From positions 1-9,222 of the forward strand of contig CALAGF010000268.1 in assembly GCA_937892345.1 (NCBI GenBank): a stretch of DNA of 9,222 nucleotides. The letters run 5' to 3'. The notes below the pieces were generated by a model, which worked only from the letters and a program-made list of their open reading frames with translations, searched no databases and had not been told where the DNA came from. Every line of letters starts with the position of its first letter. Position 1 is the first letter of the stretch. This document shows positions 1 through 6,665 of the stretch, piece after piece. Source of the stretch: an uncultured Rhodocyclaceae bacterium (lineage in GTDB: Bacteria; Pseudomonadota; Gammaproteobacteria; Burkholderiales; Rhodocyclaceae). Made by a program: the position numbers and the translations under genes.

Positions 1-1
1 T

Positions 2-313
2 TCCGATCTCAACGAAATTTTCTCCAAGCAGATCCGCGCGCTGGGCCAGCCGGGCGATGTGCTGCTGGCGATCTCCACCAGCGGCAACTCGGCGAATATT
101 ATTCAAGCGATCCAGGCCGCACATGATCGCGAAATGATTGTCGTAGCATTGACCGGTCGCGACGGCGGCGGCATGGCCTCGCTGCTGCTGCCGGAAGACG
201 TGGAGATTCGCGTACCCTCCAAAGTCACCGCACGCATCCAGGAAGTGCACCTGCTGGCCATCCATTGCCTGTGCGACCTGATCGACAGCCAACTGTTCGG
301 GAGTGAAGAATGA
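2..313 (+). CDS. diaA: DiaA/GmhA-family SIS-domain protein, C-terminal part
   Basis: This is the last 103 residues of a SIS-domain (sugar isomerase) protein; the reading frame is open to the window edge, so the 5' part is missing (about half, given roughly 190-200 residues in the family). The phosphosugar-binding loop STSGNS is visible, followed by the conserved segment RIQEVH and the ending CLCDLIDSQLF. That ending resembles E. coli DiaA, the DnaA-binding initiation factor, more than GmhA, the sedoheptulose-7-phosphate isomerase of LPS heptose synthesis. The two are paralogues, and in betaproteobacteria this gene is often annotated as phosphoheptose isomerase. In E. coli diaA (yraO) lies directly upstream of dolP (yraP); the same order here supports both the DiaA reading and the identity of the next gene's N-terminus. 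The stop overlaps the next start (ATGA), so the two are probably translationally coupled. The GTG at 59 is an internal Val codon, not a start. Confidence 0.85.
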   Translation, partial: SDLNEIFSKQIRALGQPGDVLLAISTSGNSANIIQAIQAAHDREMIVVALTGRDGGGMASLLLPEDVEIRVPSKVTARIQEVHLLAIHCLCDLIDSQLFGSEE

Positions 314-1248
314 CCGTTAACCGCCTCGGCCTCTTGGCCATTACGCTGTGCCTCGGCATCAGCGGCTGCAGCACGGCAATCACTGCGACACGTGACACAC
401 CCATTCAGGATGACCGGGGCACACGCACATTCGGCAGCACCATCGATGATTCGCTGATCGAAACCAAGGTCGAAGTCAACGTCGCCAAGGCCGCCACCGA
501 CCTGGGCAACGGCGCATCGCGCATCGTCGTGACCAGCTTTAACGGCGTCGTGCTGCTCGCTGGCCAGACGCCACGCGCCGACCTCAAGGCCCAGGCCGGC
601 GGCCCCATCGCCAACCCGGGTGAAATGGCTTTCTCGCACACCCTGGCCGTCGATGTGCTGCAATCCATCCCCGGTTACGTCGCCGAGTTCAAAAAGGCCT
701 TTGGTTCCGACAAGGTCGATATCGAGAAGGTGACCAAGGCCATCGCCGCCTTCGAGGAAACCCTGGTCACCCCGAACTCCCGCTTCGACAAGTGGCTGAA
801 GGGCGACAAGAAGGCCCTCAACGAGAAAGAACTCGCCGGCTACGCGCTCTTCAAGAACAGCGGCTGCGTGGCCTGCCACAATGGCCCGGCCGTCGGCGGC
901 ACCTCCTTCCAGAAGATGGGCGTGGTCGAGCCGTACAAGGCCACCAGCCCCGCCGAAGGCCGCTCCGCGGTCACCGGCAAGGACGCCGACCGCTTCAACT
1001 TCAAGGTGCCGACCCTGCGCAACGTGGAAATGACCTATCCGTACTTCCACGATGGTGCAGCCAATACCCTGACCGAAGCCGTCGATGTCATGGGTCGACT
1101 GCAACTGGGCAAGAAATTTACTCAGGATGAAAACGCCAAGGTCGTCGCCTTCCTGAAAACGCTGACCGGCGATCAGCCCAATTTCACCTTGCCCATCCTG
1201 CCGCCCTCTACCGACGCCACCCCGCGCCCGACACCATTTACCAAGTAA
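310..1248 (+). CDS. Chimeric gene: truncated DolP-like BON lipoprotein fused to C-terminal cytochrome c peroxidase
   Basis: This 312-residue ORF joins two unrelated families. Residues 1-20 are a lipoprotein signal with lipobox ISGC (Cys20). Residues ~45-96 are most of one BON domain (IDDSLIETKVEV, then VTSFNGVVLLAGQTP), as in DolP/YraP, an outer-membrane lipoprotein that normally carries two BON domains. From about residue 95 the sequence is a di-heme cytochrome c peroxidase of the CcpA/MauG type: GPIANPGEM (98-106), heme site CVACH (186-190), FKVPTLRNV (231-239), YPYFHDGA with His247, and VMGRLQLG with Met261 as likely axial ligand. The N-terminal peroxidatic heme domain with its CxxCH, roughly 100 residues, is absent, as are the rest of BON1 and all of BON2. 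Classical peroxidase activity, which needs both hemes, is therefore unlikely; a lipid-anchored mono-heme protein or a non-functional remnant is possible. A GGGAG Shine-Dalgarno at 299-303 and the ATGA overlap with diaA support the start. The frame is intact across the join and an intrinsic terminator follows the stop. An assembly artefact cannot be excluded. Confidence 0.85.
   Translation: MTVNRLGLLAITLCLGISGCSTAITATRDTPIQDDRGTRTFGSTIDDSLIETKVEVNVAKAATDLGNGASRIVVTSFNGVVLLAGQTPRADLKAQAGGPIANPGEMAFSHTLAVDVLQSIPGYVAEFKKAFGSDKVDIEKVTKAIAAFEETLVTPNSRFDKWLKGDKKALNEKELAGYALFKNSGCVACHNGPAVGGTSFQKMGVVEPYKATSPAEGRSAVTGKDADRFNFKVPTLRNVEMTYPYFHDGAANTLTEAVDVMGRLQLGKKFTQDENAKVVAFLKTLTGDQPNFTLPILPPSTDATPRPTPFTK
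580..606 (+). other. Fusion junction between BON-domain and peroxidase segments
   Basis: The family identity changes within codons 91-99 (DLKAQAGGP). BON proteins typically continue from a segment like DLKAQA into the last helix and strand of the domain. Bacterial cytochrome c peroxidases carry a segment like SLExQAxGPIxNPxEM just after the first heme domain. Both parents could have contributed the AQA codons, so a short shared sequence is a plausible recombination point. The exact breakpoint cannot be set without the parent genes. Confidence 0.6.
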
Positions 1249-1269
1249 GTCGGTCTGCCTGCCGTATCG

Positions 1270-1295
1270 CGGGGGCTTCGGCCCCCGTTTTTATT
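1270..1295 (+). terminator. Intrinsic terminator after the chimeric gene
   Basis: A perfect 7-bp stem CGGGGGC/GCCCCCG closes a TTCG tetraloop and is followed by TTTTTATTT. It begins 22 bases past the stop codon of the BON-peroxidase gene and separates that transcript from the ccm operon. GC-rich stem, stable UUCG loop and T-tract make it a textbook Rho-independent terminator. Confidence 0.93.
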
Positions 1296-1301
1296 TGTTG
1301 T

Positions 1302-1343
1302 TTGATTCGCCTCAATCTGCCGGTACACTTGCGCCTCCATAAT
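1302..1343 (+). promoter_or_regulatory. Candidate sigma-70 promoter elements for the ccm operon
   Basis: The ccm operon needs its own promoter because a strong terminator precedes it. TTGATT at 1302-1307 and TACACT at 1324-1329 are spaced by 16 bp, each matching consensus at 4 of 6 positions. A better isolated -10 match, CATAAT at 1338-1343, lacks a good -35 at the right distance (ATCTGC at 1315-1320). I cannot decide between them by eye. Confidence 0.35.
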
Positions 1344-1348
1344 TTGCG

Positions 1349-1369
1349 CCTGATTTCGTTCAGGTTTTT
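1349..1369 (+). promoter_or_regulatory. Small terminator-like hairpin in the ccmA leader
   Basis: CCTGA (1349-1353) and TCAGG (1360-1364) form a 5-bp stem with a 6-base loop, directly followed by TTTTT (1365-1369). The hairpin ends 6 bases before the ccmA ATG and includes the only Shine-Dalgarno-like bases (CAGG, 1361-1364). It could act as a weak attenuator or mask ribosome binding. A 5-bp stem is short and could be chance. Confidence 0.3.
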
Positions 1370-1375
1370 CCTCTG

Positions 1376-1990
1376 ATGCTTGAAGCAGACAATCTGGAAT
1401 GCGTGCGCGGCGAGCGCCGCCTGTTCGCAGGCCTCGGCTTCAAACTGGAAGCAGGGGAGCTGCTCTATCTGCAAGGGCGCAATGGCGCCGGCAAAACCAG
1501 CCTGCTACGCATGTTGATCGGCCTCTTGCCACCTGAAAATGGTGAAATCCGCTGGCGCGGGCAGTCGATTCGCAGCCTGTCCGAAGCCTTCCGTGCCGAC
1601 CTGTGCTATCTCGGCCACCTCAATGCGATCAAGGAAGAGCTGACCCCGCTGGAAAACTTGCTGGCTGCTGCCCGTCTAAGCGACGAGAGATTGAGCGAGG
1701 ACGACGCGCTGGATGCCCTGGAGCAGGTCGGACTGGCCGGCCGCGAGGACCTCGCGTGCAAGTATCTTTCCCAAGGTCAGAAACGGCGTGTGGCGCTGGC
1801 ACGGCTGGTCAAGGAAAAGCGCCCGCTGTGGATTCTGGATGAACCTTTCGTCGCACTGGATGTTGCTGCGGTCGACTGGCTCGCCGGCATCATTTCCACC
1901 CACCTTCAGCGAGGCGGCCTGGCCGTCATGACCACCCACCAGCCGGTGCCGATACCCGCCGGTACCGTGCGCGAACTGCGGATCGGCTGA
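1376..1990 (+). CDS. ccmA: Heme exporter ATP-binding protein CcmA
   Basis: CcmA is the cytoplasmic ATPase of the CcmAB(CD) ABC complex. ATP hydrolysis drives release of holo-CcmE from CcmC/CcmD during System I cytochrome c maturation. The 204 residues match the usual ~200-210. Visible motifs are Walker A GRNGAGKT (34-41), the CcmA-type segment YLGHLNAIKEELT (78-90), ABC signature LSQGQKRR (131-138), Walker B LWILDEP (151-157, catalytic Glu156) and the switch His188 in TTHQP. The ATG at 1376 gives the normal N-terminus MLEADNLECVRG; its Shine-Dalgarno is weak (CAGG at 1361-1364) and lies inside a small hairpin. It is the first gene of the nine-gene ccm operon, and ccmB starts 9 bases after its stop. 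Confidence 0.97.
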   Translation: MLEADNLECVRGERRLFAGLGFKLEAGELLYLQGRNGAGKTSLLRMLIGLLPPENGEIRWRGQSIRSLSEAFRADLCYLGHLNAIKEELTPLENLLAAARLSDERLSEDDALDALEQVGLAGREDLACKYLSQGQKRRVALARLVKEKRPLWILDEPFVALDVAAVDWLAGIISTHLQRGGLAVMTTHQPVPIPAGTVRELRIG

Positions 1991-1999
1991 GGCAGACGC

Positions 2000-2668
2000 A
2001 TGATCAGGATCATCACCTCCGTTATCGCCCGCGACCTGAAGCTCGCCATGCGCCGTCAGGCCGACATCGTCTCGGCACTGTTTTTCTTCATCATCGTGGT
2101 CAGCCTGTTTCCACTGGGTATTGGCCCCGAGCAGGATCTGTTGCGCAAGCTGGCTCCCGGTGTTCTGTGGGTGGCTGCCTTGCTGGCCACCATGCTCTCC
2201 CTGCCGCGCATGTTTGCCGACGATTACCGTGATGGCACGCTGGAACAACTGGCGCTGGCCCCTCACCCTCTAGGGCTGATCGTTACCGGAAAAGTGATCG
2301 CTCACTGGCTGGTTTCCGGCCTGCCACTGGCGATGATTGCACCCGTGCTCGGCATCCAGTTCGACCTGTCACCGGAGGCCTTGCTGGTGCTGACCGGCGC
2401 CATTCTGCTCGGCACGCCGGCACTGTCGGGCATCGGCGCAATCGGCGCCGCGCTGACGCTGGGACTGCGCGGTGGCGGCGTGCTTTTGTCGCTACTGGTT
2501 CTCCCGCTCTATATTCCGGTGCTAATATTCGGCGCTGGCGCAGTTGATGCGACGGTGTCCGGTCTCGGGGGGGAAGGACACCTTTCCCTGCTCGCTGCTA
2601 TGACCCTTGCTGCTACCGGCTTTGCCCCCTGGGCGTCGGCTGCGGCCTTGAAAATCGCCCTCGAATGA
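2000..2668 (+). CDS. ccmB: Heme exporter membrane protein CcmB
   Basis: CcmB is the inner-membrane permease subunit that pairs with the CcmA ATPase in holo-CcmE release. The protein has 222 residues (family ~220) and about six hydrophobic segments, near 24-40, 54-70, 97-117, 127-150, 157-180 and 196-218. The family-typical cytoplasmic motif FADDYRDGTLEQL (72-84), thought to contact CcmA, is intact. GAGG at 1989-1992, overlapping the ccmA stop, is a good ribosome site 7 bases before the ATG. The end overlaps ccmC by ATGA, so CcmB and CcmC are probably translationally coupled. Confidence 0.96.
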   Translation: MIRIITSVIARDLKLAMRRQADIVSALFFFIIVVSLFPLGIGPEQDLLRKLAPGVLWVAALLATMLSLPRMFADDYRDGTLEQLALAPHPLGLIVTGKVIAHWLVSGLPLAMIAPVLGIQFDLSPEALLVLTGAILLGTPALSGIGAIGAALTLGLRGGGVLLSLLVLPLYIPVLIFGAGAVDATVSGLGGEGHLSLLAAMTLAATGFAPWASAAALKIALE

Positions 2669-3411
2669 ACGATCGCTTCAATCTCTACCGCTTCGCATCT
2701 CCTGCCACCTTCTATCCGCTGGCAGGCCGGATGATTCCCTGGTTTGCCGTCGCCGCCGTGCTGTTCGGACTGGCCGGACTGTATCTTGGCCTGCTGGTTG
2801 CGCCCACCGACTTCCAGCAGGGCGAAGGCTACCGGATCATCTTTATCCACGTGCCCACCTCCTGGATGTCGATGTTCATTTATATCGTCATGGCCTTCTG
2901 GGCCGCCATCGGCCTGGCTTTCAATACCCGCCTGTCCGGGATGATGACGCAGGCGCTGGCGCCAACCGGCGCACTGATGGCCTTCCTGTCACTGTGGACG
3001 GGCGCCCTCTGGGGCAAGCCGATGTGGGGCGCCTGGTGGGTGTGGGATGCCCGCCTGACCTCCGAATTGATCCTGCTCTTCCTGTATATCGGCTACATGG
3101 CCCTGGTGGCCGCCATCGACGACCCGCGCCGTGCCGACAAGGCCGGCGGCATCCTGCTGCTGGTGGGCGTGGTCAACGTGCCCATCATCTATTTTTCGGT
3201 GAAGTGGTGGAATACCTTGCACCAGGGTTCCAGCGTCAATCTGACCAAATCATCGATGGCTGAAACCATGCTTTGGGGCATGCTGCTAATGGCCTTTGCG
3301 TTCTGGATGTATGCCATTGCCGTTGCCCTGAGCCGTGCTCGCACCATCATGCTGGAGCGCGAACGGCACACCGACTGGGTCAAGGCGGAACTCTCGGGAG
3401 AAGCAAAATGA
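2665..3411 (+). CDS. ccmC: Heme lyase/transfer protein CcmC
   Basis: CcmC is an inner-membrane heme-handling protein that presents heme on its periplasmic face and catalyses its covalent attachment to CcmE. The 248 residues carry six predicted membrane segments and the tryptophan-rich WWD signature WGAWWVWDAR (121-130). The two expected axial heme histidines are His62 (in IFIHVPTSW) and His186 (in NTLHQGSS), corresponding to E. coli His60 and His184. The start overlaps the ccmB stop (ATGA) with no clear Shine-Dalgarno, which suggests translational coupling. The stop overlaps ccmD in the same way. The protein appears intact. Confidence 0.97.
   Translation: MNDRFNLYRFASPATFYPLAGRMIPWFAVAAVLFGLAGLYLGLLVAPTDFQQGEGYRIIFIHVPTSWMSMFIYIVMAFWAAIGLAFNTRLSGMMTQALAPTGALMAFLSLWTGALWGKPMWGAWWVWDARLTSELILLFLYIGYMALVAAIDDPRRADKAGGILLLVGVVNVPIIYFSVKWWNTLHQGSSVNLTKSSMAETMLWGMLLMAFAFWMYAIAVALSRARTIMLERERHTDWVKAELSGEAK
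3396..3400 (+). promoter_or_regulatory. Ribosome binding site fixing the ccmD start
   Basis: GGGAG lies 7 bases before the ATG at 3408. It supports that start for ccmD over upstream in-frame ATG codons (such as 3273) that fall well inside ccmC. Confidence 0.75.
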
Positions 3412-3596
3412 TTTACTGGAAGAGCTTTTCCGACTTTCTCGCCATGGGCGGCTACGGACTCTATGTCTGGGGCTCGTTCGGCGTCACAGCCCTCTTCCTC
3501 ACCGTTGAAACGATCATCGTTGCACGCAATCGCAAAACCACCCTTGCCCGCCTGAAGCGCCAGTTGCGCGCCGAATCGAGGACTACTGCAGAATGA
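3408..3596 (+). CDS. ccmD: Small heme exporter protein CcmD
   Basis: CcmD is a single-pass membrane protein that stabilises the CcmC-heme-CcmE adduct and takes part in holo-CcmE release by CcmAB. The 62-residue reading from ATG 3408 fits the family's small size. It shows the typical N-terminal pattern DFLAMGGYGLYVWG (9-22), a membrane segment at about 20-38, and a basic cytoplasmic tail (ARNRKTTLARLKRQLR, 39-54). The open frame extends upstream to 3273, but those codons lie inside ccmC; the GGGAG at 3396-3400 and the ATGA overlap with the ccmC stop identify the real start. The stop overlaps ccmE by ATGA. Confidence 0.93.
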   Translation: MIYWKSFSDFLAMGGYGLYVWGSFGVTALFLTVETIIVARNRKTTLARLKRQLRAESRTTAE

Positions 3597-4084
3597 AATC
3601 CCGTCACAAGAAACTCGCCCTGATCGGCGGAGCGCTGGCCGTCATCGGCATCATCGCCGCACTGGTTCTCAACGCATTGAACAGCAATATCGCGCTTTAC
3701 ATCACCCCGACTGAAGTTGCTGCCGGCAAGGCGCCCAAGGACAAGCTGTTCCGCATCGGCGGACTGGTCAAGGAAGGCAGCATTCAGCGGCAAGCCGATG
3801 GCGTCACCCTGGCTTTCGTGATCACCGATACCGAAGCCGACATTCCGGTGCACTACAAGGGCATCCTTCCCGACTTGTTCAAGGAAGGCAAGGGCGCGGT
3901 TGCACAGGGTCGACTGACTGCCGACGGTCATTTCCAGGCAAGCGAAGTGCTGGCCAAACACGACGAGAACTACATGCCGCCCGAAGCAGCCAAAGCCCTG
4001 CAGGACGCCCACGCACGCGGCGTGGAGAAACAGGCCGCTGACGGTGCTGCAGCCGCAGAAGCCAAACCGAAAGCAGGTTACTGA
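3593..4084 (+). CDS. ccmE: Periplasmic heme chaperone CcmE
   Basis: CcmE binds heme covalently in the periplasm and carries it from CcmC to CcmF. The 163-residue protein has an N-terminal membrane anchor (about 8-28), a beta-barrel OB-fold core, and the heme-attachment motif LAKHDENYMPPE (120-131). In that motif His123 corresponds to the covalent heme ligand E. coli His130, and Tyr127 to Tyr134. The flexible tail beyond 145 is rich in Ala and Lys, as usual. The start overlaps the ccmD stop (ATGA) with GAGGA at 3578-3582 upstream. ccmF begins 2 bases after the stop. The His-type motif places it in the common bacterial class, not the Cys-containing CxxxY variant. Confidence 0.97.
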   Translation: MKSRHKKLALIGGALAVIGIIAALVLNALNSNIALYITPTEVAAGKAPKDKLFRIGGLVKEGSIQRQADGVTLAFVITDTEADIPVHYKGILPDLFKEGKGAVAQGRLTADGHFQASEVLAKHDENYMPPEAAKALQDAHARGVEKQAADGAAAAEAKPKAGY

Positions 4085-4086
4085 AC

Positions 4087-6084
4087 ATGATTCCGGAACT
4101 TGGCCATTTTTCGCTCATCCTGGCACTGCTGGTGTCACTTATCCTCGGCACACTGCCGATGATCGGCGCACATCGCAACAATCCCGCATGGACCGGGCTT
4201 GCCCGGCCAGCAACCAGCGCCTTCGCCTTGCTGGTCACAATTTCCTTTGCCTGCCTGATGTGGGCCTTCGTCCATAACGACTTTTCCGTGGTCTATGTCG
4301 CGCAGCACTCGAACTCGCTACTCCCTGTCGAGTACCGCATGGCGGCTGTCTGGGGCGGCCACGAAGGCTCGCTGCTGCTGTGGATGTTGATGCTGTCCTG
4401 GTGGGCACAGGCTGTCCGCATGTTCGCCGGCCAGTTGCCCGAGGCCCTGGTCGCCCGGGTACTTGGCACGCTGGGCCTGGTGTCCTTCGGATTCCTGCTT
4501 TTCATCCTGATCACGTCAAATCCGTTTGAGCGCCTGCTGCCCGGCGCTGCTGAGGGGCGTGACTTGAACCCGCTACTGCAGGATCCCGGCCTGATCATCC
4601 ATCCTCCTCTGTTGTACATGGGCTATGTCGGCTTCTCGGTGGCTTACGCCTTTGCCATTGCCGCCCTCCTGTCCGGCAAACTCGACGCCGCCTGGGCTCG
4701 CTGGTCACGCCCCTGGACGCTGGCCGCCTGGATGTTCCTGACACTGGGAATCGCGATGGGCTCGTGGTGGGCCTATTACGAACTCGGCTGGGGTGGCTGG
4801 TGGTTCTGGGATCCGGTGGAAAACGCCTCCTTCATGCCCTGGCTGCTTGGCACTGCCCTGATTCATTCGCTGTCGGTCACGGAAAAACGCGGCAGCTTCA
4901 AGAACTGGACCGTGCTGCTGGCAATTTCGGCCTTCTCATTGTCATTGCTTGGCACCTTCCTGGTGCGTTCCGGCGTACTGACCTCGGTGCACGCCTTTGC
5001 GACCGATCCGACACGCGGCATCTTCATCCTGGCCTTCCTGGTTGTGGTCATTGGCGCCTCACTCGCGCTGTTTGCCTGGCGGGCGCCCAGCGTTGGGCTG
5101 GGCGGACGTTTCGCCCTCGTTTCGCGCGAATCCCTGCTGCTCACCAACAACGTCCTGCTGGTAGTGGCCTGCGGCACCGTCCTCCTTGGCACCTTGTATC
5201 CGCTACTGATTGATGCATTGGGCGTCGGCAAGATTTCAGTCGGTCCACCGTATTTCAATGCCGTATTCGTACCGGTGATGCTGCCGGTCATGTTCCTGAT
5301 CGGTATCGGCCCGTTTGCCCGCTGGAAACAGGCTTCAATTCCCGAAATCCTGCGCGTGTTGCGTTGGGCATTCGCGGCGGCAGTCGTCGTCGCCATTGCC
5401 TTGCCCCTGATCTACGGCGAATGGAAAACACTGACCGCCGTCGCGCTGCTTGCCGCGGCCTGGATCGTACTGAGCGGACTGAGCCACTTTACCCAGCGGG
5501 TTCGGGCAACGCGCGGCACCCGCAGCTTTGTTCAGGCGGCACTTGGCCAGCCGGCCAGCTTCATCGGCATGCATCTTGCCCATCTTGGTGTTGCGGTATT
5601 CATCGTTGGCGTGTCCATGGTCTCCAGTTTCGAGCAGGAAAAGGACATCAAGATGGGGGCCGGCGATGTCGTGGAAGTGGCTGGTTACAGCTTCAAATTC
5701 AACGGTGTCCGTGCGGTCAAGGGGCCGAATTATGAGGGCGCACAAGGTGACTTCGATCTCTCGGTCAACAGCCGCTTCGTCCGCAAAATGAACCCGGAAA
5801 AGCGCAATTATTTCTCGTCCTCGATGCCGATGACCGAAGCCGCCATCGACGCCAGCCTGCTGCGGGACGTCTATGTCTCGCTTGGTGAGCCGATCAATCC
5901 CGATCAACCGGAAGGCGAATGGGCTGTCCGCGTCTATTACAAGCCCTTCGTAGACTGGATCTGGGCGGGTTGCTTCATCATGGCGCTCGGTGGCTTGCTG
6001 GCCATGCTCGACCGCCGCTACCGGACCCGCCGCCAGCCAGCCGGCAAGGCGCCCTTAGCTGATCACGGAGAGGCTCAAGCATGA
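4087..6084 (+). CDS. ccmF: Cytochrome c heme lyase subunit CcmF
   Basis: CcmF is the large integral-membrane synthetase that takes heme from CcmE and ligates it to the CxxCH of apocytochromes, working with CcmH and CcmI. The 665 residues match the usual ~650. Key features are the WWD domain WGGWWFWDPVENASF (235-249) and four histidines matching those known in E. coli: His172 (IHPP), His260 (ALIH), His302 (VHAFA) and His499 (GMHLAHLG). There are many hydrophobic segments, with a soluble periplasmic part at about 515-635 before the last membrane helix. CAGG at 4074-4077 can serve as the ribosome site. The stop overlaps ccmG (ATGA). No frameshift or missing key residue is visible. Confidence 0.97.
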   Translation: MIPELGHFSLILALLVSLILGTLPMIGAHRNNPAWTGLARPATSAFALLVTISFACLMWAFVHNDFSVVYVAQHSNSLLPVEYRMAAVWGGHEGSLLLWMLMLSWWAQAVRMFAGQLPEALVARVLGTLGLVSFGFLLFILITSNPFERLLPGAAEGRDLNPLLQDPGLIIHPPLLYMGYVGFSVAYAFAIAALLSGKLDAAWARWSRPWTLAAWMFLTLGIAMGSWWAYYELGWGGWWFWDPVENASFMPWLLGTALIHSLSVTEKRGSFKNWTVLLAISAFSLSLLGTFLVRSGVLTSVHAFATDPTRGIFILAFLVVVIGASLALFAWRAPSVGLGGRFALVSRESLLLTNNVLLVVACGTVLLGTLYPLLIDALGVGKISVGPPYFNAVFVPVMLPVMFLIGIGPFARWKQASIPEILRVLRWAFAAAVVVAIALPLIYGEWKTLTAVALLAAAWIVLSGLSHFTQRVRATRGTRSFVQAALGQPASFIGMHLAHLGVAVFIVGVSMVSSFEQEKDIKMGAGDVVEVAGYSFKFNGVRAVKGPNYEGAQGDFDLSVNSRFVRKMNPEKRNYFSSSMPMTEAAIDASLLRDVYVSLGEPINPDQPEGEWAVRVYYKPFVDWIWAGCFIMALGGLLAMLDRRYRTRRQPAGKAPLADHGEAQA

Positions 6085-6665
6085 ACCGCTACTACTGGAT
6101 ACTCGGCGCCTTCGCCGCTCTGGTCGTCCTGCTCGCCGTCGGGCTCAATCTGAACCCGCGCGATGTCCCCTCTCCGCTGGTCGGCAAGCCAGCGCCGGGC
6201 TTCAAGCTGGCCATTCTCGACAAGCCTGAGCAAACCATGAGCCCCGAGGACATGAAGGGCAAGGTGTGGCTGCTCAATGTCTGGTCGTCCTGGTGTGTCT
6301 CCTGCCGCCAGGAACATCCGGTGCTCGTCGAGTTTGCCAAGCGCGGCGGCGTGCCTCTGGTCGGCCTCAATTACAAGGAAGTCCGTGGCGACGGCAACAT
6401 CGACATCCGGCGCATTCCCGAAGGTCAGGAAACGCCACTGGCACTCAAGCGCGCCAGCCAATGGCTGAACGAACACGGTAATCCCTACACCTTGACCGTC
6501 ATGGATATCGATGGCCGGGTGGGTATCGACTACGGAGTCTATGGCGTACCGGAAACCTATGTGATCGACAAGGCGGGCATCATCCGTATGAAACACACCG
6601 GCCCGATCACGCCGGATGTGCTTTCGGGGAAGATTCTGCCGCTGGTCGGGGAACTCAATAAATGA
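6081..6665 (+). CDS. ccmG: Membrane-anchored thiol:disulfide oxidoreductase CcmG (DsbE)
   Basis: CcmG is a periplasmic thioredoxin-like reductant that keeps apocytochrome CxxCH cysteines, or CcmH, reduced for heme ligation. The 194 residues comprise an N-terminal anchor (about 5-23), the active site WCVSC (Cys72, Cys75) inside NVWSSWCVSCRQEHP, and the cis-proline motif GVPETYVID (155-163). The CXXC middle is Val-Ser, in place of the Pro-Thr or Pro-Ser of E. coli-type CcmG. Relative to E. coli DsbE there is an insertion of roughly 18-20 residues after GLNYKE (about 101-122), just before the ASQWLNEHGNPY segment. A strong GGAGAGG Shine-Dalgarno (6067-6073) lies 7 bases before the ATG. It overlaps ccmF and ccmH by ATGA at both ends. 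Confidence 0.95.
   Translation: MNRYYWILGAFAALVVLLAVGLNLNPRDVPSPLVGKPAPGFKLAILDKPEQTMSPEDMKGKVWLLNVWSSWCVSCRQEHPVLVEFAKRGGVPLVGLNYKEVRGDGNIDIRRIPEGQETPLALKRASQWLNEHGNPYTLTVMDIDGRVGIDYGVYGVPETYVIDKAGIIRMKHTGPITPDVLSGKILPLVGELNK

Noticed and set aside
310..579. Reading the first part as an independent intact dolP gene
   Set aside because: There is no stop before the peroxidase sequence, the BON domain is incomplete at its end, and the second BON domain is missing.
103..1104. 333-codon open frame on the minus strand opposite diaA and the chimeric gene
   Set aside because: It is antisense to two genes with recognisable families, has low-complexity Gly/Ala/Val/Asp-rich composition, and matches no family I know. 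Long antisense frames are common in GC-rich coding DNA.
1676..2266. 196-codon minus-strand frame opposite ccmA/ccmB
   Set aside because: It lies fully inside well-identified ccm genes, has Gln/His/Asp-rich shadow composition, and shows no domain.
3273..3407. Longer ccmD from the upstream in-frame ATG
   Set aside because: It would overlap ccmC by more than 130 bases in another frame and would not look like CcmD; the ATG at 3408 has a ribosome site and the family N-terminus.
3461..4012. 183-codon minus-strand frame opposite ccmD/ccmE
   Set aside because: It is antisense to two confident genes and has no recognisable motif or ribosome site that I could see.
4863..5907. Minus-strand frames of 177 and 190 codons opposite ccmF
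   Set aside because: CcmF is intact here with all key residues; the antisense frames are Arg/Ser/Thr-rich or Asp/His-rich shadows.
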